This document shows, one piece after another, positions 44,007 to 52,457 of a stretch of 64,000 bases of DNA (positions are counted from its first letter, which is position 1; each line of letters opens with the position of its first letter). The notes under the pieces were generated by a model that worked only from the letters and a program-made list of their open reading frames with translations, was not told the DNA's origin and searched no databases. This DNA comes from Streptomyces venezuelae (GTDB taxonomy: Bacteria > Actinomycetota > Actinomycetes > Streptomycetales > Streptomycetaceae). The position numbers and the translations under genes are program-made. The DNA lies in assembly GCF_008642295.1 (NCBI RefSeq), contig NZ_CP029190.1:1860001-1924000 (forward strand). Reading direction: 5' to 3'.

Positions 44007-45343
44007 GTACGTCCGCCGAGACCACGCCCGCGGCGTCGGGCGCGCCTGCCGCCGTCCACCCCGTCGACGAGCGGCTGCCCCTGCTGCGGCTCGCGCCGCT
44101 CTCCGCCCAACATGTCCTCGCCATGATCGCGGCGCCGGTCTCCACCGCCTTCCTGACCTCCGACGCGCTGGGTCTCTCCGGCGAGCGCACCGCCTCGCTG
44201 CTCAGCGCCACCCTCGTCCTGTGCGGCATCGGCGCACTCCTGCAGTCCTTCGGGAGGTTCCGGGTCGGCGCCAGGCTGCCGTTCGTCATGCTGCCGGGCG
44301 GAGCCGCGACCGCGATCTTCCTGCAGGTCGCTGCCGAGCACGGAGCGGCGACCGCGAGCGGCGCGGTACTGCTCGCGGCGGCCCTGTTGCTGGCCGTCCT
44401 ACCGCTCTACGCGCGGATCGTACGGCTCTTCCCGCCGCTGGTCATGGGCGTCACCGTGCTGCTGATCGGGGTCGCCATGGTCCGCGTCGCCGCACAGCTG
44501 ATCGTCGGGCCGGGTGGCGGCCGGCCCGCCGCACCGTCCGCGGTCGCCCTCGCCGGGCTGACCGTCGCCTGCACACTGGCCGCGTACCTGCTGTTGCGCG
44601 GCGTGTGGCGGCAGACGGCGGTGCTGATCGGCATGGCCGCCGGGACGGCGATCGCGGCCGCCACCGGGCTCGGGGCGTTCACGCCGGCGCAGGGCTCGGG
44701 GCTCGCGCTCCCGCACCCCTTCCCGTACGGAACCCCGCACTTCGACGTCCTCGCCGCCCTGCCCCTGCTGATCTTCAGTCTGGCCTCGCTCGCCGAGGCG
44801 ACCGGCCAGACCGTCCTCAACAGCGAGACCGTGGGCCGCACTCCGGAACCCGGACGTGACGTGCCGCGCGTCGTCCGCGCGGACGCCGTGGTCTCCCTCC
44901 TGGGCGGCATGTTCGGCACCTCCCTGCTCGTGACGAGCTCGGAGAACATCGGCATCGGCAAGCTGACCGGTGTGCGCAGCCGGTTCGTCACGGCGGGCGC
45001 GGGCGCCCTGCTCATCGCCGCCGGGCTGCTGGCGCCAGTCTCGCGGGTGCTGGCGGGCATCCCGGCGCCCGTCGTCGCGGGTTCCGCGCTGGTGGTGTAC
45101 GCGGTGATCGCGGTGATGGGCGTGGAGATGCTGCGCCGGGTCGACCTCGGAAACGGTACGAACTCCATGGTCGTGGCCGTCGCGCTGGCTGCGGGGCTGC
45201 TGCCGGTCGTCTCCCCGGGGCTGTACGGCGCCTTCCCCGGCTGGGTGCGTACGGTCCTGGGCAGCGGGGTGGTCGCGGGCACCCTCACCGCGGTGGTGCT
45301 GAACGCGGTGTTCCGACGGGCACGAGGCTCGCACACTCCCTGA
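44003..45343 (+). CDS. NCS2-family (xanthine/uracil-type) permease
   Basis: A 446-residue membrane protein with about 13 helices and NCS2 signatures (LSAQHVLAMIAAPV near helix 1; SLASLAEATGQTVLNSETVGR and GGMFGTSLLVTSSENIGIGKLTGVRSRFVT in the transport core). NCS2 proteins import nucleobases, ascorbate or urate with protons or sodium; the substrate here is not predictable. Coupling to the arylsulfotransferase-like gene suggests an aromatic or heterocyclic substrate that gains or loses sulfate. Confidence 0.88.
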   Translation: MSTSAETTPAASGAPAAVHPVDERLPLLRLAPLSAQHVLAMIAAPVSTAFLTSDALGLSGERTASLLSATLVLCGIGALLQSFGRFRVGARLPFVMLPGGAATAIFLQVAAEHGAATASGAVLLAAALLLAVLPLYARIVRLFPPLVMGVTVLLIGVAMVRVAAQLIVGPGGGRPAAPSAVALAGLTVACTLAAYLLLRGVWRQTAVLIGMAAGTAIAAATGLGAFTPAQGSGLALPHPFPYGTPHFDVLAALPLLIFSLASLAEATGQTVLNSETVGRTPEPGRDVPRVVRADAVVSLLGGMFGTSLLVTSSENIGIGKLTGVRSRFVTAGAGALLIAAGLLAPVSRVLAGIPAPVVAGSALVVYAVIAVMGVEMLRRVDLGNGTNSMVVAVALAAGLLPVVSPGLYGAFPGWVRTVLGSGVVAGTLTAVVLNAVFRRARGSHTP

Positions 45344-45743
45344 GCGTCGAGTTCGGCCCACGCCAGAACGGTGTGGTGCCCGTCGCCGGCGCAGCGCCCA
45401 GGTGCCGAAGCAGGTGGTCGGCAAACTGACGCCGCCAGGGTGGGTGTACTCCGCCCCATTCACGGCGTCGGTGGCGGTTCCGTCACTCCCGGGCTGCAGC
45501 CGCTTTCGTGCTGGGAGCCTGGGCGGGTGCGTCCTGGGCGGTGCGCGGGCGTGGCTGCCGTAGCGGTGGCCACCGTCCGGGTCTTGACCAGCGCTGCGTG
45601 GCGAGGGCGCCTGCGATCGAGCCGACCGCGAGGATCCCAGACGGCCGTACACCCAGCCGCCCTCAGGGCCGAGAAGGCCTTTCCCGCAGGCATGTTGAAC
45701 AGGCCCGGGGGGCGCCACTTGTCACTGATGATTCATCAGGCAC
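45344..45743. other. Non-coding or decayed stretch before repeat copy 3
   Basis: Four hundred bases after the NCS2 gene. Several open frames exist on both strands but none has family-like composition. I see no terminator better than short GC stems. Confidence 0.4.
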
Positions 45744-45900
45744 AATTGACGACTCGTCAGGAAATCAGGCCGACGAGCGTCAAATGAGCGTCACGAGCGT
45801 CATTTCAGCGTCAAGATATCGCCCGTAACGCCCACACCGCACATAATGCGCACCGGCAAAACCGTAGTGCGACACGTGCAGAGTGGGCGCTATGCGCGGC
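45744..45900. repeat. Iteron-like array, copy 3 (diverged)
   Basis: This array shares GCGTCAAGATATCGC (45808-45822) with copies 1 and 2. It is preceded by GACGACTCGTCAGG and four GCGTCA units (ACGAGCGTCA, AATGAGCGTCA, CGAGCGTCA, TTTCAGCGTCA) and followed by inverted CGTAACGC and GCACATAATGCGCAC. Its right edge (ACCGTAGTGCGACACGTGC..GAGTGGGCG.TATG) also resembles 30602-30640, beside copy 1. The iteron core has changed from TGCGTCA to AGCGTCA, as if it had coevolved with a different binding protein. Confidence 0.55.
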
Positions 45901-46111
45901 GCGCTCACGCTCTTCGCCGCCTCTTGTCGCGGCGACTACTTGATCCAGACCCGACTCCTCGGTTGACCGAGATTCCCCGCCACCGCGCGGGCCCGGACAC
46001 GGCTGGCGCACTCCCTCCGCACTGCCTCCCATCGTCGCGCCGGCCATCCGCCCCGAATCACGGTCGGCTTAGAGGTGGTTCAGAGGATCGTGGGTGGCGG
46101 TGTGACGGGCG

Positions 46112-46702
46112 TTGCAGTGGACCCACTTGATGCGCCGCACCATTCACCTCGTCACCGCTGACGACGCTCCGGCCTGGCGGGCCCGCCACGACAGCATGCT
46201 GCGCGGGCGGGTGCTCGGAACCTACCGCCGCGAGCTCGACGGAGTGGACCTCGACGAGCTCGCCGCGGCGGGGCGGGCGGTCATGGCCGACGGCGAGCCC
46301 CGCTCGACGGCCGACCTCGCGCGGGTACTCTCCGACCGCTGGCCCGCGCCGGGCCCGAGGGCACTGGGCGAGATGGTGATCGCCGCCCTCGTCCCGATGG
46401 TGCAGCTGCCACCGCGCGGGCTGTGGCGTACGAAGGCGGGAGTGCGCAACGTCGCGATCCTCGGCTACCAAGACCGCAGCCGGATCATTGACGACGCCCA
46501 CCGCGGCCTGTCCGTCGCCGGCGCGCGCGTCGTACTGGTGGACGGCCGGGTCGCCGCGACCTGGACCGTCGACGGGGGCACCGTGACCGTCACCCCGCTG
46601 CGCGGCCTCACCCGAACCGAGTACACCGCCCTCACCGAGGAGGGCCAGAGCCTGGCGGTGTTCCTGTCCGACCACGGCAGCGACCGCGTACGGATCGTCT
46701 GA
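46112..46702 (+). pseudogene. Truncated winged-helix DNA-binding (HTH_42/AlkZ-like) protein gene
   Basis: The frame reads MRRTIHLVTADDAPAWRARH...TADLARVLSDRWPAPGPRALGEMVIAALVPMVQLPPRGLW, then jumps to DRSRIIDDAHRGLSVAGARVVLVDGRVAATWTVDGGTV to the end. In full-length members (about 360-390 residues) a helix-rich N-terminus precedes and a long middle section separates these parts. Here both are missing, though the frame stays open. I read it as an N-terminally truncated gene with an in-frame internal deletion. Confidence 0.55.
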
Positions 46703-47166
46703 ACACCGACCCGGGCAGTGGACCCGCCCGCCCGCCACCGACGAGATGAGTCGACAGCCGCGTGTGGTGGCGCGTGACGCAGTCGCACACGGCCCTCGCC
46801 GACGGGGCGTCCCCGGGCTCCGTCCCGCCGAGCGTCAGCGCTGCGCGGCCCGGCGCACCGCGGCCTCGGTGAGCGTGCTCGCGGGAAGACCGCTGGACGA
46901 GGGCGCGGTCTGGGCCAGCGCCTCCCCTTGGTTCCCGGCCCACTTATCCCTCGGTGGGAGGCGTAGCGGATCCCGGCGTCCGTGAGGCTTGCAGTGTCGT
47001 TCGCGCCGCACCGCCGCCCTCCAGGTGATCGGTAAAGGTCCGAAGCTGGTCCGGGTCCTCGGGCCAATCCGGACCGGCGGCGGCCATTCTGGCTAACCCC
47101 ACCGGTAGAGGGTCCAGTCGCGTCGCTCGCGCCTGCCTGCGCCGGCGAAGCCACGGCCGGGGAACC
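46703..47166. other. Gap without a recognised gene
   Basis: About 460 bases. A 47-codon minus-strand ORF (47087 down to 46944, MAAAGPDWPEDPDQLRTF...) has coding-like composition, but I do not recognise it and it could be a fragment. Nothing else supported. Confidence 0.35.
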
Positions 47167-47667
47167 TCACTCTTCGGCGATCCATCGGGCGAGGGAGATC
47201 AGGGTGGCTTCGACACTGTTCGTCATGTAGTCGCGGAGTGCGTCGAGGTCGGAGCGGGTGGTGCCCAGCACCGGGTCGAGGCGCAGGAGCTGCCAGGACT
47301 GCTCGACGACGGTTCCGCGTCCCTGGGGGTGGAATCTCCAGCTCCACTGCACGATGCCGTCTTCGGCGCCGCCGACCACGAAGGTGAAGGCGCTGCCGGG
47401 GTCGGCTCGTACGACCTGGGAGCGGGTGGTCCATTCTCTGCCGTCCTTCCGATTGCGGCCGCTGAACCAGGCGCCGGCCCTCGGGCCGGCGCCCTGGTCG
47501 AAGGTGACGTCGGTCGCGTTGGGGCTCCAGCGGCCGATCGCGGACACGTCACTGACCAGGTCGTAGACCCGGGCGGGTGCGGCATCGACCCATGCGCGTC
47601 TGGTGAAGGCGAAGGCCGATGCGTCCAGATCCTCGAAGAGGTCGTGTTCGCTGGTGGTGGCGCTCAA
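47167..47667 (-). CDS. SRPBCC (polyketide cyclase/START-like) family protein
   Basis: A 166-residue START-fold protein (FTRRAWVDAAPARVYDLVSDVSAIGRWSPNATDVTF..., GGAEDGIVQWSWRFHPQGRGTVVEQSWQLL). Family members bind lipids or small aromatics or act as cyclases. The start is TTG (47665-47667) behind AGGAGGACGCC, an unusual start codon but with the best ribosome site. Divergent from the XRE-MmyB regulator. Confidence 0.75.
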   Translation of the reverse strand: MSATTSEHDLFEDLDASAFAFTRRAWVDAAPARVYDLVSDVSAIGRWSPNATDVTFDQGAGPRAGAWFSGRNRKDGREWTTRSQVVRADPGSAFTFVVGGAEDGIVQWSWRFHPQGRGTVVEQSWQLLRLDPVLGTTRSDLDALRDYMTNSVEATLISLARWIAEE

Positions 47668-47809
47668 GGCGTCCTCCTGGGTGCGTGCGGGATGGTGCCG
47701 GGTCGGCGATACCCACGTCATCACCGGTCGTGCCGGGGAGCCAGACCCGCTGGTGCCTATCCACAGCTGGGGCAGGCTGGGCGTTTCGAGTCGGCCCATA
47801 CTCGGATCC

Positions 47810-48709
47810 ATGACCGGAAAATCGCAGCTCGGGGACTTCCTGCAGGCGCGGCGCTCCCAGCTGCGTCCCGAGGACGTAGGGGTTCCCACCTACGGGGAGC
47901 GTCGGCGTGTGCCGGGTCTTCGGCGGGAGGAGTTGGCGCTGCTGGCGGGGGTGAGTGCCTCCTACTACACCCGGCTGGAGCAGGGGCAGTCGCTGAGCGC
48001 GTCGCCCGAGGTGCTGGACGCGATCGCGGGGGCTCTGCGGCTGGACGAGTCCGAGCGGCGGTACCTGCACGACCTGGTCCGGGCGGACAGGCATCGCACG
48101 CAGGGCCGGCGGCCTGCGCCGGAGCGTGTGGCGGAGGCGACGGCTCAGTTGCTGGACGTGCTGGCGGACGTTCCCGCGATCGTGCTCGGCCTGCGCAGTG
48201 ACGTGCTGGCATGGAATCGCCTGGGTCACGCGCTGTTCGCCGGGCATTTGGACCGTGGCGCCCCGGACCTGGCGGGGCAGCGTCCCAACATGGCCAGACT
48301 GGTGTTCTTCGACTGTCATACCCGCGACCTGTACGCGGACTGGCCGAGCAAGGCCAGGGCGGTGGTGGGGAACCTGCGCCTGGTGGCGGCCCAGCACCCG
48401 CAGGACACGGCGTTGCACGCGCTGCTGGGTGAACTGAGCGCCAAGAGTTCCGAGTTCTCGTCGATGTGGGCCGATCACCGGGTCGAGGCGTGCACCGTCG
48501 CCACCTATGAGATGCGGCACCCGCTGATCGGCCCGCTGACCGTCGTTCAGCAGACCCTGAGCCACGGGCCGGGCCCCAGCACGGTGGTCGCCACCACGGA
48601 GGCGGGCTCAACCTCACGGGCCGCGCTGGCCCTGCTCGCCCAGGCCATCACCCAGGACGCCGTCGCGCCCGACCCGGCGCGGCGGGGGCCCCGGGCCGGC
48701 ACGGCCTGA
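47810..48709 (+). CDS. XRE regulator with MmyB-like ligand-binding domain
   Basis: A 299-residue regulator of a group very common in Streptomyces. The helix-turn-helix is VPGLRREELALLAGVSASYYTRLEQGQ, followed by the MmyB-like C-terminal domain (DVPAIVLGLRSDVLAWNRLGHALF, AVVGNLRLVAAQHPQD, VATYEMRHPLIGPLTVVQQTL). Members often control an adjacent divergent short-chain dehydrogenase or similar gene; here the divergent gene is the SRPBCC protein. Confidence 0.88.
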   Translation: MTGKSQLGDFLQARRSQLRPEDVGVPTYGERRRVPGLRREELALLAGVSASYYTRLEQGQSLSASPEVLDAIAGALRLDESERRYLHDLVRADRHRTQGRRPAPERVAEATAQLLDVLADVPAIVLGLRSDVLAWNRLGHALFAGHLDRGAPDLAGQRPNMARLVFFDCHTRDLYADWPSKARAVVGNLRLVAAQHPQDTALHALLGELSAKSSEFSSMWADHRVEACTVATYEMRHPLIGPLTVVQQTLSHGPGPSTVVATTEAGSTSRAALALLAQAITQDAVAPDPARRGPRAGTA

Positions 48710-48890
48710 CCTCGCACAACGTCACAGGGAGCCCGGCCGGCAGCGGCGAGCACCCGTCCCCACCCGGTACGGCCGACGACGGCCACCACCGGGAGCGGTC
48801 CCGGGGCCGCATGGCCCCGAGCTGACCCGTCCAACCCAACGCGTGCGTCGGCATGTCGCTGCCGCATGCCCGAAAACCAGTGAAGGAATC

Positions 48891-49862
48891 ATGTTCAGGA
48901 AGCTCTCCAGATCCGCTGTGTCGGCGGTCGTCCTTGTCGCGGCGGCTGCCGCAGCGCTCGCTCCGGCGGCAGCATCGGCATCGGCCGAGTCCGCCCCGCT
49001 GAGCAGCGCGCGGATCGCCGCGCATTTCGACCTGTCCAAGGGGCAGACGCCGGAGAACCTCGCCCTGGCACCGGGCGGCGCCGTGTACGTCACCTTCGCC
49101 AAGGCCCGCCAGATCGCCGAGGTCTCCCCCAACGGCACCACCCGGATCCTCGCCACCCTGCCGGAGCCCGCCGACGGCGGTATCCACACGCCGGCCCTGG
49201 GTTTCCCGCTGACCACCGGCATCGTCCGTGCCCAGGACGGCACCCTGTATTTCCTGTACGCCACCGGCACCCCCGACCTGACGGGCGTGTGGCGGCTTCG
49301 TCCCGGCGGCCAACCGCGGCGGATCTCCGCACTGCCCGCGGACGGCCTGCCCAACGGCCTGGCCCTGGACCCGCGTACCCGCACCCTCTACGTCACAGAC
49401 TCCGTGCTGGGCACCATCTGGAGCATGCCCACCACCGGCGGCACTCCCACCGCCTGGTCCACCGCACCCGAACTGGCCTCCGCCGGCTTCCTCGGCGCCA
49501 ACGGCCTGAAGATCCGGGGCGGTGCGGTCTGGGCCACCAACCTCGACAAGGGCACCATACTGCGGATCGCCGTCCTGCCGGACGGTCGCGCCGGCCGTGT
49601 CCGGACCAAGGCCAACGGCCTGCCGGGGATCGACGACTTCGCCTTCACCGGCCGCGGTGACCAATTGCTGGCCGCCCTCAACGGTCCCGGCCAGGTCGCC
49701 CTCGTCCAGCCCGACGGCAGCCACTCCATCGTGCTGACCCAGGCCGACGGCCTGCGCAACCCCACATCCATCGCCCTGCGCGGAACATCCGTCTACGTGA
49801 CGAGCGCCGCCTACATCACCGCCCAGGACCCCAACCTGCTCCGCGCCCACCTGAACCGCTGA
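48891..49862 (+). CDS. Secreted SMP-30/NHL-type beta-propeller protein
   Basis: A 323-residue protein with a signal peptide (KLSRSAVSAVVLVAAAAAAL, ending AASASA) and a six-bladed propeller of SMP-30/gluconolaconase-like repeats (LPNGLALDPRTRTLYVTDSVLGTIWSM, FLGANGLKIRGGAVWATNLDKGTIL, DGLRNPTSIALRGTSVYVTSAA). Family members are lactonases or scaffolds; no specific substrate can be given. It starts at ATG 48891 behind GAAGGA. Confidence 0.78.
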   Translation: MFRKLSRSAVSAVVLVAAAAAALAPAAASASAESAPLSSARIAAHFDLSKGQTPENLALAPGGAVYVTFAKARQIAEVSPNGTTRILATLPEPADGGIHTPALGFPLTTGIVRAQDGTLYFLYATGTPDLTGVWRLRPGGQPRRISALPADGLPNGLALDPRTRTLYVTDSVLGTIWSMPTTGGTPTAWSTAPELASAGFLGANGLKIRGGAVWATNLDKGTILRIAVLPDGRAGRVRTKANGLPGIDDFAFTGRGDQLLAALNGPGQVALVQPDGSHSIVLTQADGLRNPTSIALRGTSVYVTSAAYITAQDPNLLRAHLNR

Positions 49863-49879
49863 GCGTCGCGGGCACCGGC

Positions 49880-50044
49880 GAGGAGTTGCACCGTCTCGTC
49901 CCGGACGACCGGAACGCCGAACCGCCCGCCTCACTCGCCACTCGTATCCACCAATCGTGGATACGGTTCGCCGAGACCGGCAATCCCGGCTGGCCGGTCC
50001 ACGAACCGACGGGGGGCCACATCCAGCACCTTGGCGCCGTCTGA
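49880..50044 (+). pseudogene. C-terminal fragment of a type-B carboxylesterase
   Basis: The frame reads EELHRLVPDDRNAEPPASLA, then IHQSWIRFAETGNPGWPVHE and a stop at 50042-50044. This matches the C-terminal helix of para-nitrobenzyl-esterase-like proteins (IxxxWxxFAxTGxPxxP). The catalytic parts are absent. Confidence 0.6.
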
Positions 50045-50288
50045 CCGCCAACCGCGGGCAACGGCGTCGCGCACTGCGCCCCGGGCGGCCGGGAGGCGGT
50101 GCTCGCGATGACGCCCGAACAGACCAGCGGGACCTGACCACTCCCGCGCCCACTGGTCGATGACCCGCAGCCGCCGGCGGTTCGGCACGGGCCGCCAAGG
50201 TACTCACCTGCAGGAACCAAGGTGATTCTGCGTTCGGCCAAGGGTTGCGCAGCGCCGGGATTAATCGAGGTGGCCGCCGCGATCGAAG

Positions 50289-50489
50289 TTGCGGCCGCGC
50301 CGGCCCGTCCATTTCAAGGTCCGCGACCTGAAGGCCGCCACGGAGGCAGCAGTCCAACGCGGCGGCAGTCTCGTCCCGGACGACGGCCCTTGGTCGAGCG
50401 CCGACGGGCAGGTCACCGTACGCGATCCGGACGGCGCCCTTTTCACGCTCGACCAGTCGCTCACCGCCCCATGGCCCGTCACGCTCTGA
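50289..50489 (+). pseudogene. C-terminal fragment of a glyoxalase/VOC protein
   Basis: VHFKVRDLKAATEAAVQRGG, SLVPDDGPWSSADGQVTVRD and PDGALFTLDQ form the second beta-alpha-beta unit of a VOC-fold protein with the usual DPDGxxFxL end; the first unit is missing. Together with the esterase fragment it marks 49.9-50.6 kb as a decay zone. Confidence 0.5.
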
Positions 50490-50696
50490 CCGCGGGGGCA
50501 GCACCCGGCAGGGACGAGGTGGAGTGCCCGGCCTGCGAAGGGTGCCGACCGTCACTGTCGGACTCCAGTTCTGGCTGGTGAGGGCCTCGTGTCGAGGGTC
50601 ACGTAATTCCCCCAGGGCAATTCCCGGCGCGCTCGGGCTCGGAGCGGCTACATGCCCCCGGCACTGCCTGGTCGACCGACTGGACTGCAGCTAAGC

Positions 50697-50709
50697 GGAT
50701 AGTTCATCC
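50697..50709. promoter_or_regulatory. GGAT-N5-ATCC operator upstream of the SDR gene
   Basis: GGATAGTTCATCC followed by AATT is closely matched by GGATGAGCCATCC-GATT at 51693-51705 before the TetR gene. The shared dyad GGAT-N5-ATCC is the likely TetR operator. Confidence 0.55.
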
Positions 50710-50767
50710 AATTGTGTTACGGTCCAGGAAGTGGATGAAGTATCCGCATGGCTGGACGGAGGATTGC

Positions 50768-51658
50768 ATGACGAAGACAGCTGTGGTCACGGCCGGGACG
50801 GGCGGCATCGGACTGGAGACGGCTCTGGGGCTGGCCAGGGCCGGGTTCTCAGTCACCGTGGTCGGGCGCAACACCGACCGCGGCGCCCAGGCGGTCGAGC
50901 GAATCAATACGACGAACCCGGCACACCCCGCCCGATTCCTGCCGGCCGATCTCGGCTCGCTCGACCAGGTGCGCGCGCTCGCCCAGCGGATCGCCGCCGA
51001 GCATGCCGCCGCCGGCCGACCGCTGACCGTGCTGGTCAACAACATCGGGGCGATGTTCCCGGAGCGCCGGACCCTGGGCGGGATCGAAGCATCGTTCGTC
51101 GTCAACCACCTCTCGCCGTACCTCCTGACGGAACTGCTGCTGCCCACGCTGACGGCCGGGGCCCCCAGCAGGATCGTGAACGTGACCTCTGGTGCCGCCG
51201 GGCTGGGAAAGCGGGCCTTCGCCGCCGTCGAGCCGCCCGGCGGCTACTACGGCTTCCACTGGTACGGCCGCGCCAAGCTCGCCAACCTCGCCTACACGCT
51301 CGACCTGGCCACCCGGCTGGAAGGCACTGGTGTTTCCGCCTTCGCCGCCGACCCCGGAGGCGCCGCGACCGACATGACCAACGGCACCCTGACCGACCCG
51401 AAGATCGTCTCCCCGGCCCTGCGGCTGCTGTGGCCGCTGGTACGCCGCACCTTCGAACGCTCCACCTCGGGACCGGCCTCCCTTGCCGCCCGGCCCTCGA
51501 TCGTCGCCGCCACCGACGCCGCCCTTGAGGGCCGGACCGGCATCGTCATCGGCGCCCAGGCGCACCCGGTGACGCCGTTGCGCGCAGCCACAGACCCCCG
51601 CGTCGCCGAGGACGTGCGCCGGCTCAGCGAACGGCACGCGCCCCTCACAACTGCCTGA
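50768..51658 (+). CDS. Short-chain dehydrogenase/reductase
   Basis: A 296-residue SDR with cofactor motif TAGTGGIG, NNIG (variant of NNAG), catalytic Ser in NVTSGAAG and Tyr/Lys in YGRAK. It resembles the retinol-dehydrogenase-like SDRs, which often reduce small hydrophobic carbonyls. It is transcribed just upstream of a TetR gene and shares with it a candidate operator, so it is probably induced by an incoming compound. Confidence 0.88.
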   Translation: MTKTAVVTAGTGGIGLETALGLARAGFSVTVVGRNTDRGAQAVERINTTNPAHPARFLPADLGSLDQVRALAQRIAAEHAAAGRPLTVLVNNIGAMFPERRTLGGIEASFVVNHLSPYLLTELLLPTLTAGAPSRIVNVTSGAAGLGKRAFAAVEPPGGYYGFHWYGRAKLANLAYTLDLATRLEGTGVSAFAADPGGAATDMTNGTLTDPKIVSPALRLLWPLVRRTFERSTSGPASLAARPSIVAATDAALEGRTGIVIGAQAHPVTPLRAATDPRVAEDVRRLSERHAPLTTA

Positions 51659-51692
51659 CCCGCAGGCCAGGCGAGTGCCGGCAGCGGCATCC

Positions 51693-51705
51693 GGATGAGC
51701 CATCC
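51693..51705. promoter_or_regulatory. GGAT-N5-ATCC operator upstream of the TetR gene
   Basis: GGATGAGCCATCC, the second copy of the dyad at 50697-50709. It overlaps an in-frame ATG at 51695, which supports the later ATG (51722) as the real start of the regulator. Confidence 0.55.
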
Positions 51706-51721
51706 GATTAACATGTCCCCT

Positions 51722-52300
51722 ATGACGACGCCCCTGCGCAAGGACGCAGCCCGCAACTGGGACCGGATCGTCGCTGTCGCCCGTGCCCTGGTCGACCAGG
51801 GCACGCCCCTGCAGCTGAACGACGTCGCCGGCCGCGCCGGACTCGGAGTCGGCACCGTCTACCGGCACTTCGCCACCCCCGAGGCGCTGCTGGAGACCGT
51901 CGCCGCTCCCTGTCTGGAAGCCCTGGTCGCCCACGGCCGGCAGGCGCTGGCCGTGGGCGACCCCTGGCACGCTCTCGAAGGCTTCCTGCTCCGCACCGTC
52001 GAAGCTCAGGTCACCGACGCATCCCTGGGCCCGGTCGCCGCCGCAGCCACCGACACCCTGCCACGCACCACAGAACTCAAGAGTGCGCTTCAGTCAGCCG
52101 GCACCGCACTCTTCGACCGGGCCCGCGACGCCGGAGCCGTCCGACGTGACCTGGCCGCCGCCGACCTCGTCCCGCTCATGTGCGGCATCGCCTACGCCGT
52201 CAACGTCCACGACGGCACACCCGCCGACCGAATCGACACCGCACACCGCTACCTGGCCACACTTCTCGAAGGACTGCGCGCCACATCACAGCACGCGTGA
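51722..52300 (+). CDS. TetR-family regulator
   Basis: A 192-residue TetR protein (MTTPLRKDAARNWDRIVAVARALVDQ..., helix-turn-helix LNDVAGRAGLGVGTVYRHFATPEALLETV). The ligand-binding domain is unremarkable. It probably represses the upstream SDR gene and itself through the paired GGAT-N5-ATCC dyads. Earlier in-frame ATGs at 51695 and 51713 overlap or abut the operator. Confidence 0.88.
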   Translation: MTTPLRKDAARNWDRIVAVARALVDQGTPLQLNDVAGRAGLGVGTVYRHFATPEALLETVAAPCLEALVAHGRQALAVGDPWHALEGFLLRTVEAQVTDASLGPVAAAATDTLPRTTELKSALQSAGTALFDRARDAGAVRRDLAAADLVPLMCGIAYAVNVHDGTPADRIDTAHRYLATLLEGLRATSQHA

Positions 52301-52457
52301 GACCATCGCCCGCGCACCACCTGGGGTGATCCGTGCGGCCTCAGCCAGTGCCGCTTACTGGCGACTGCAATCACCGCAGCGTCGAACGACTTGACCCGCT
52401 GAGCACACCACCCCGACTGCCCGACATCCCCGAGCCACGAGTCGACGGCCTGCCCCA

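Noticed and set aside
45460..45693. Possible transposase remnant after the NCS2 gene
   Set aside because: No DDE or HTH motif could be read in any frame.
46944..47087. 47-codon minus-strand ORF starting MAAAGPDWPEDPDQLRTF
   Set aside because: Coding-like composition but no family recognised and no clear ribosome site; not listed as a gene.
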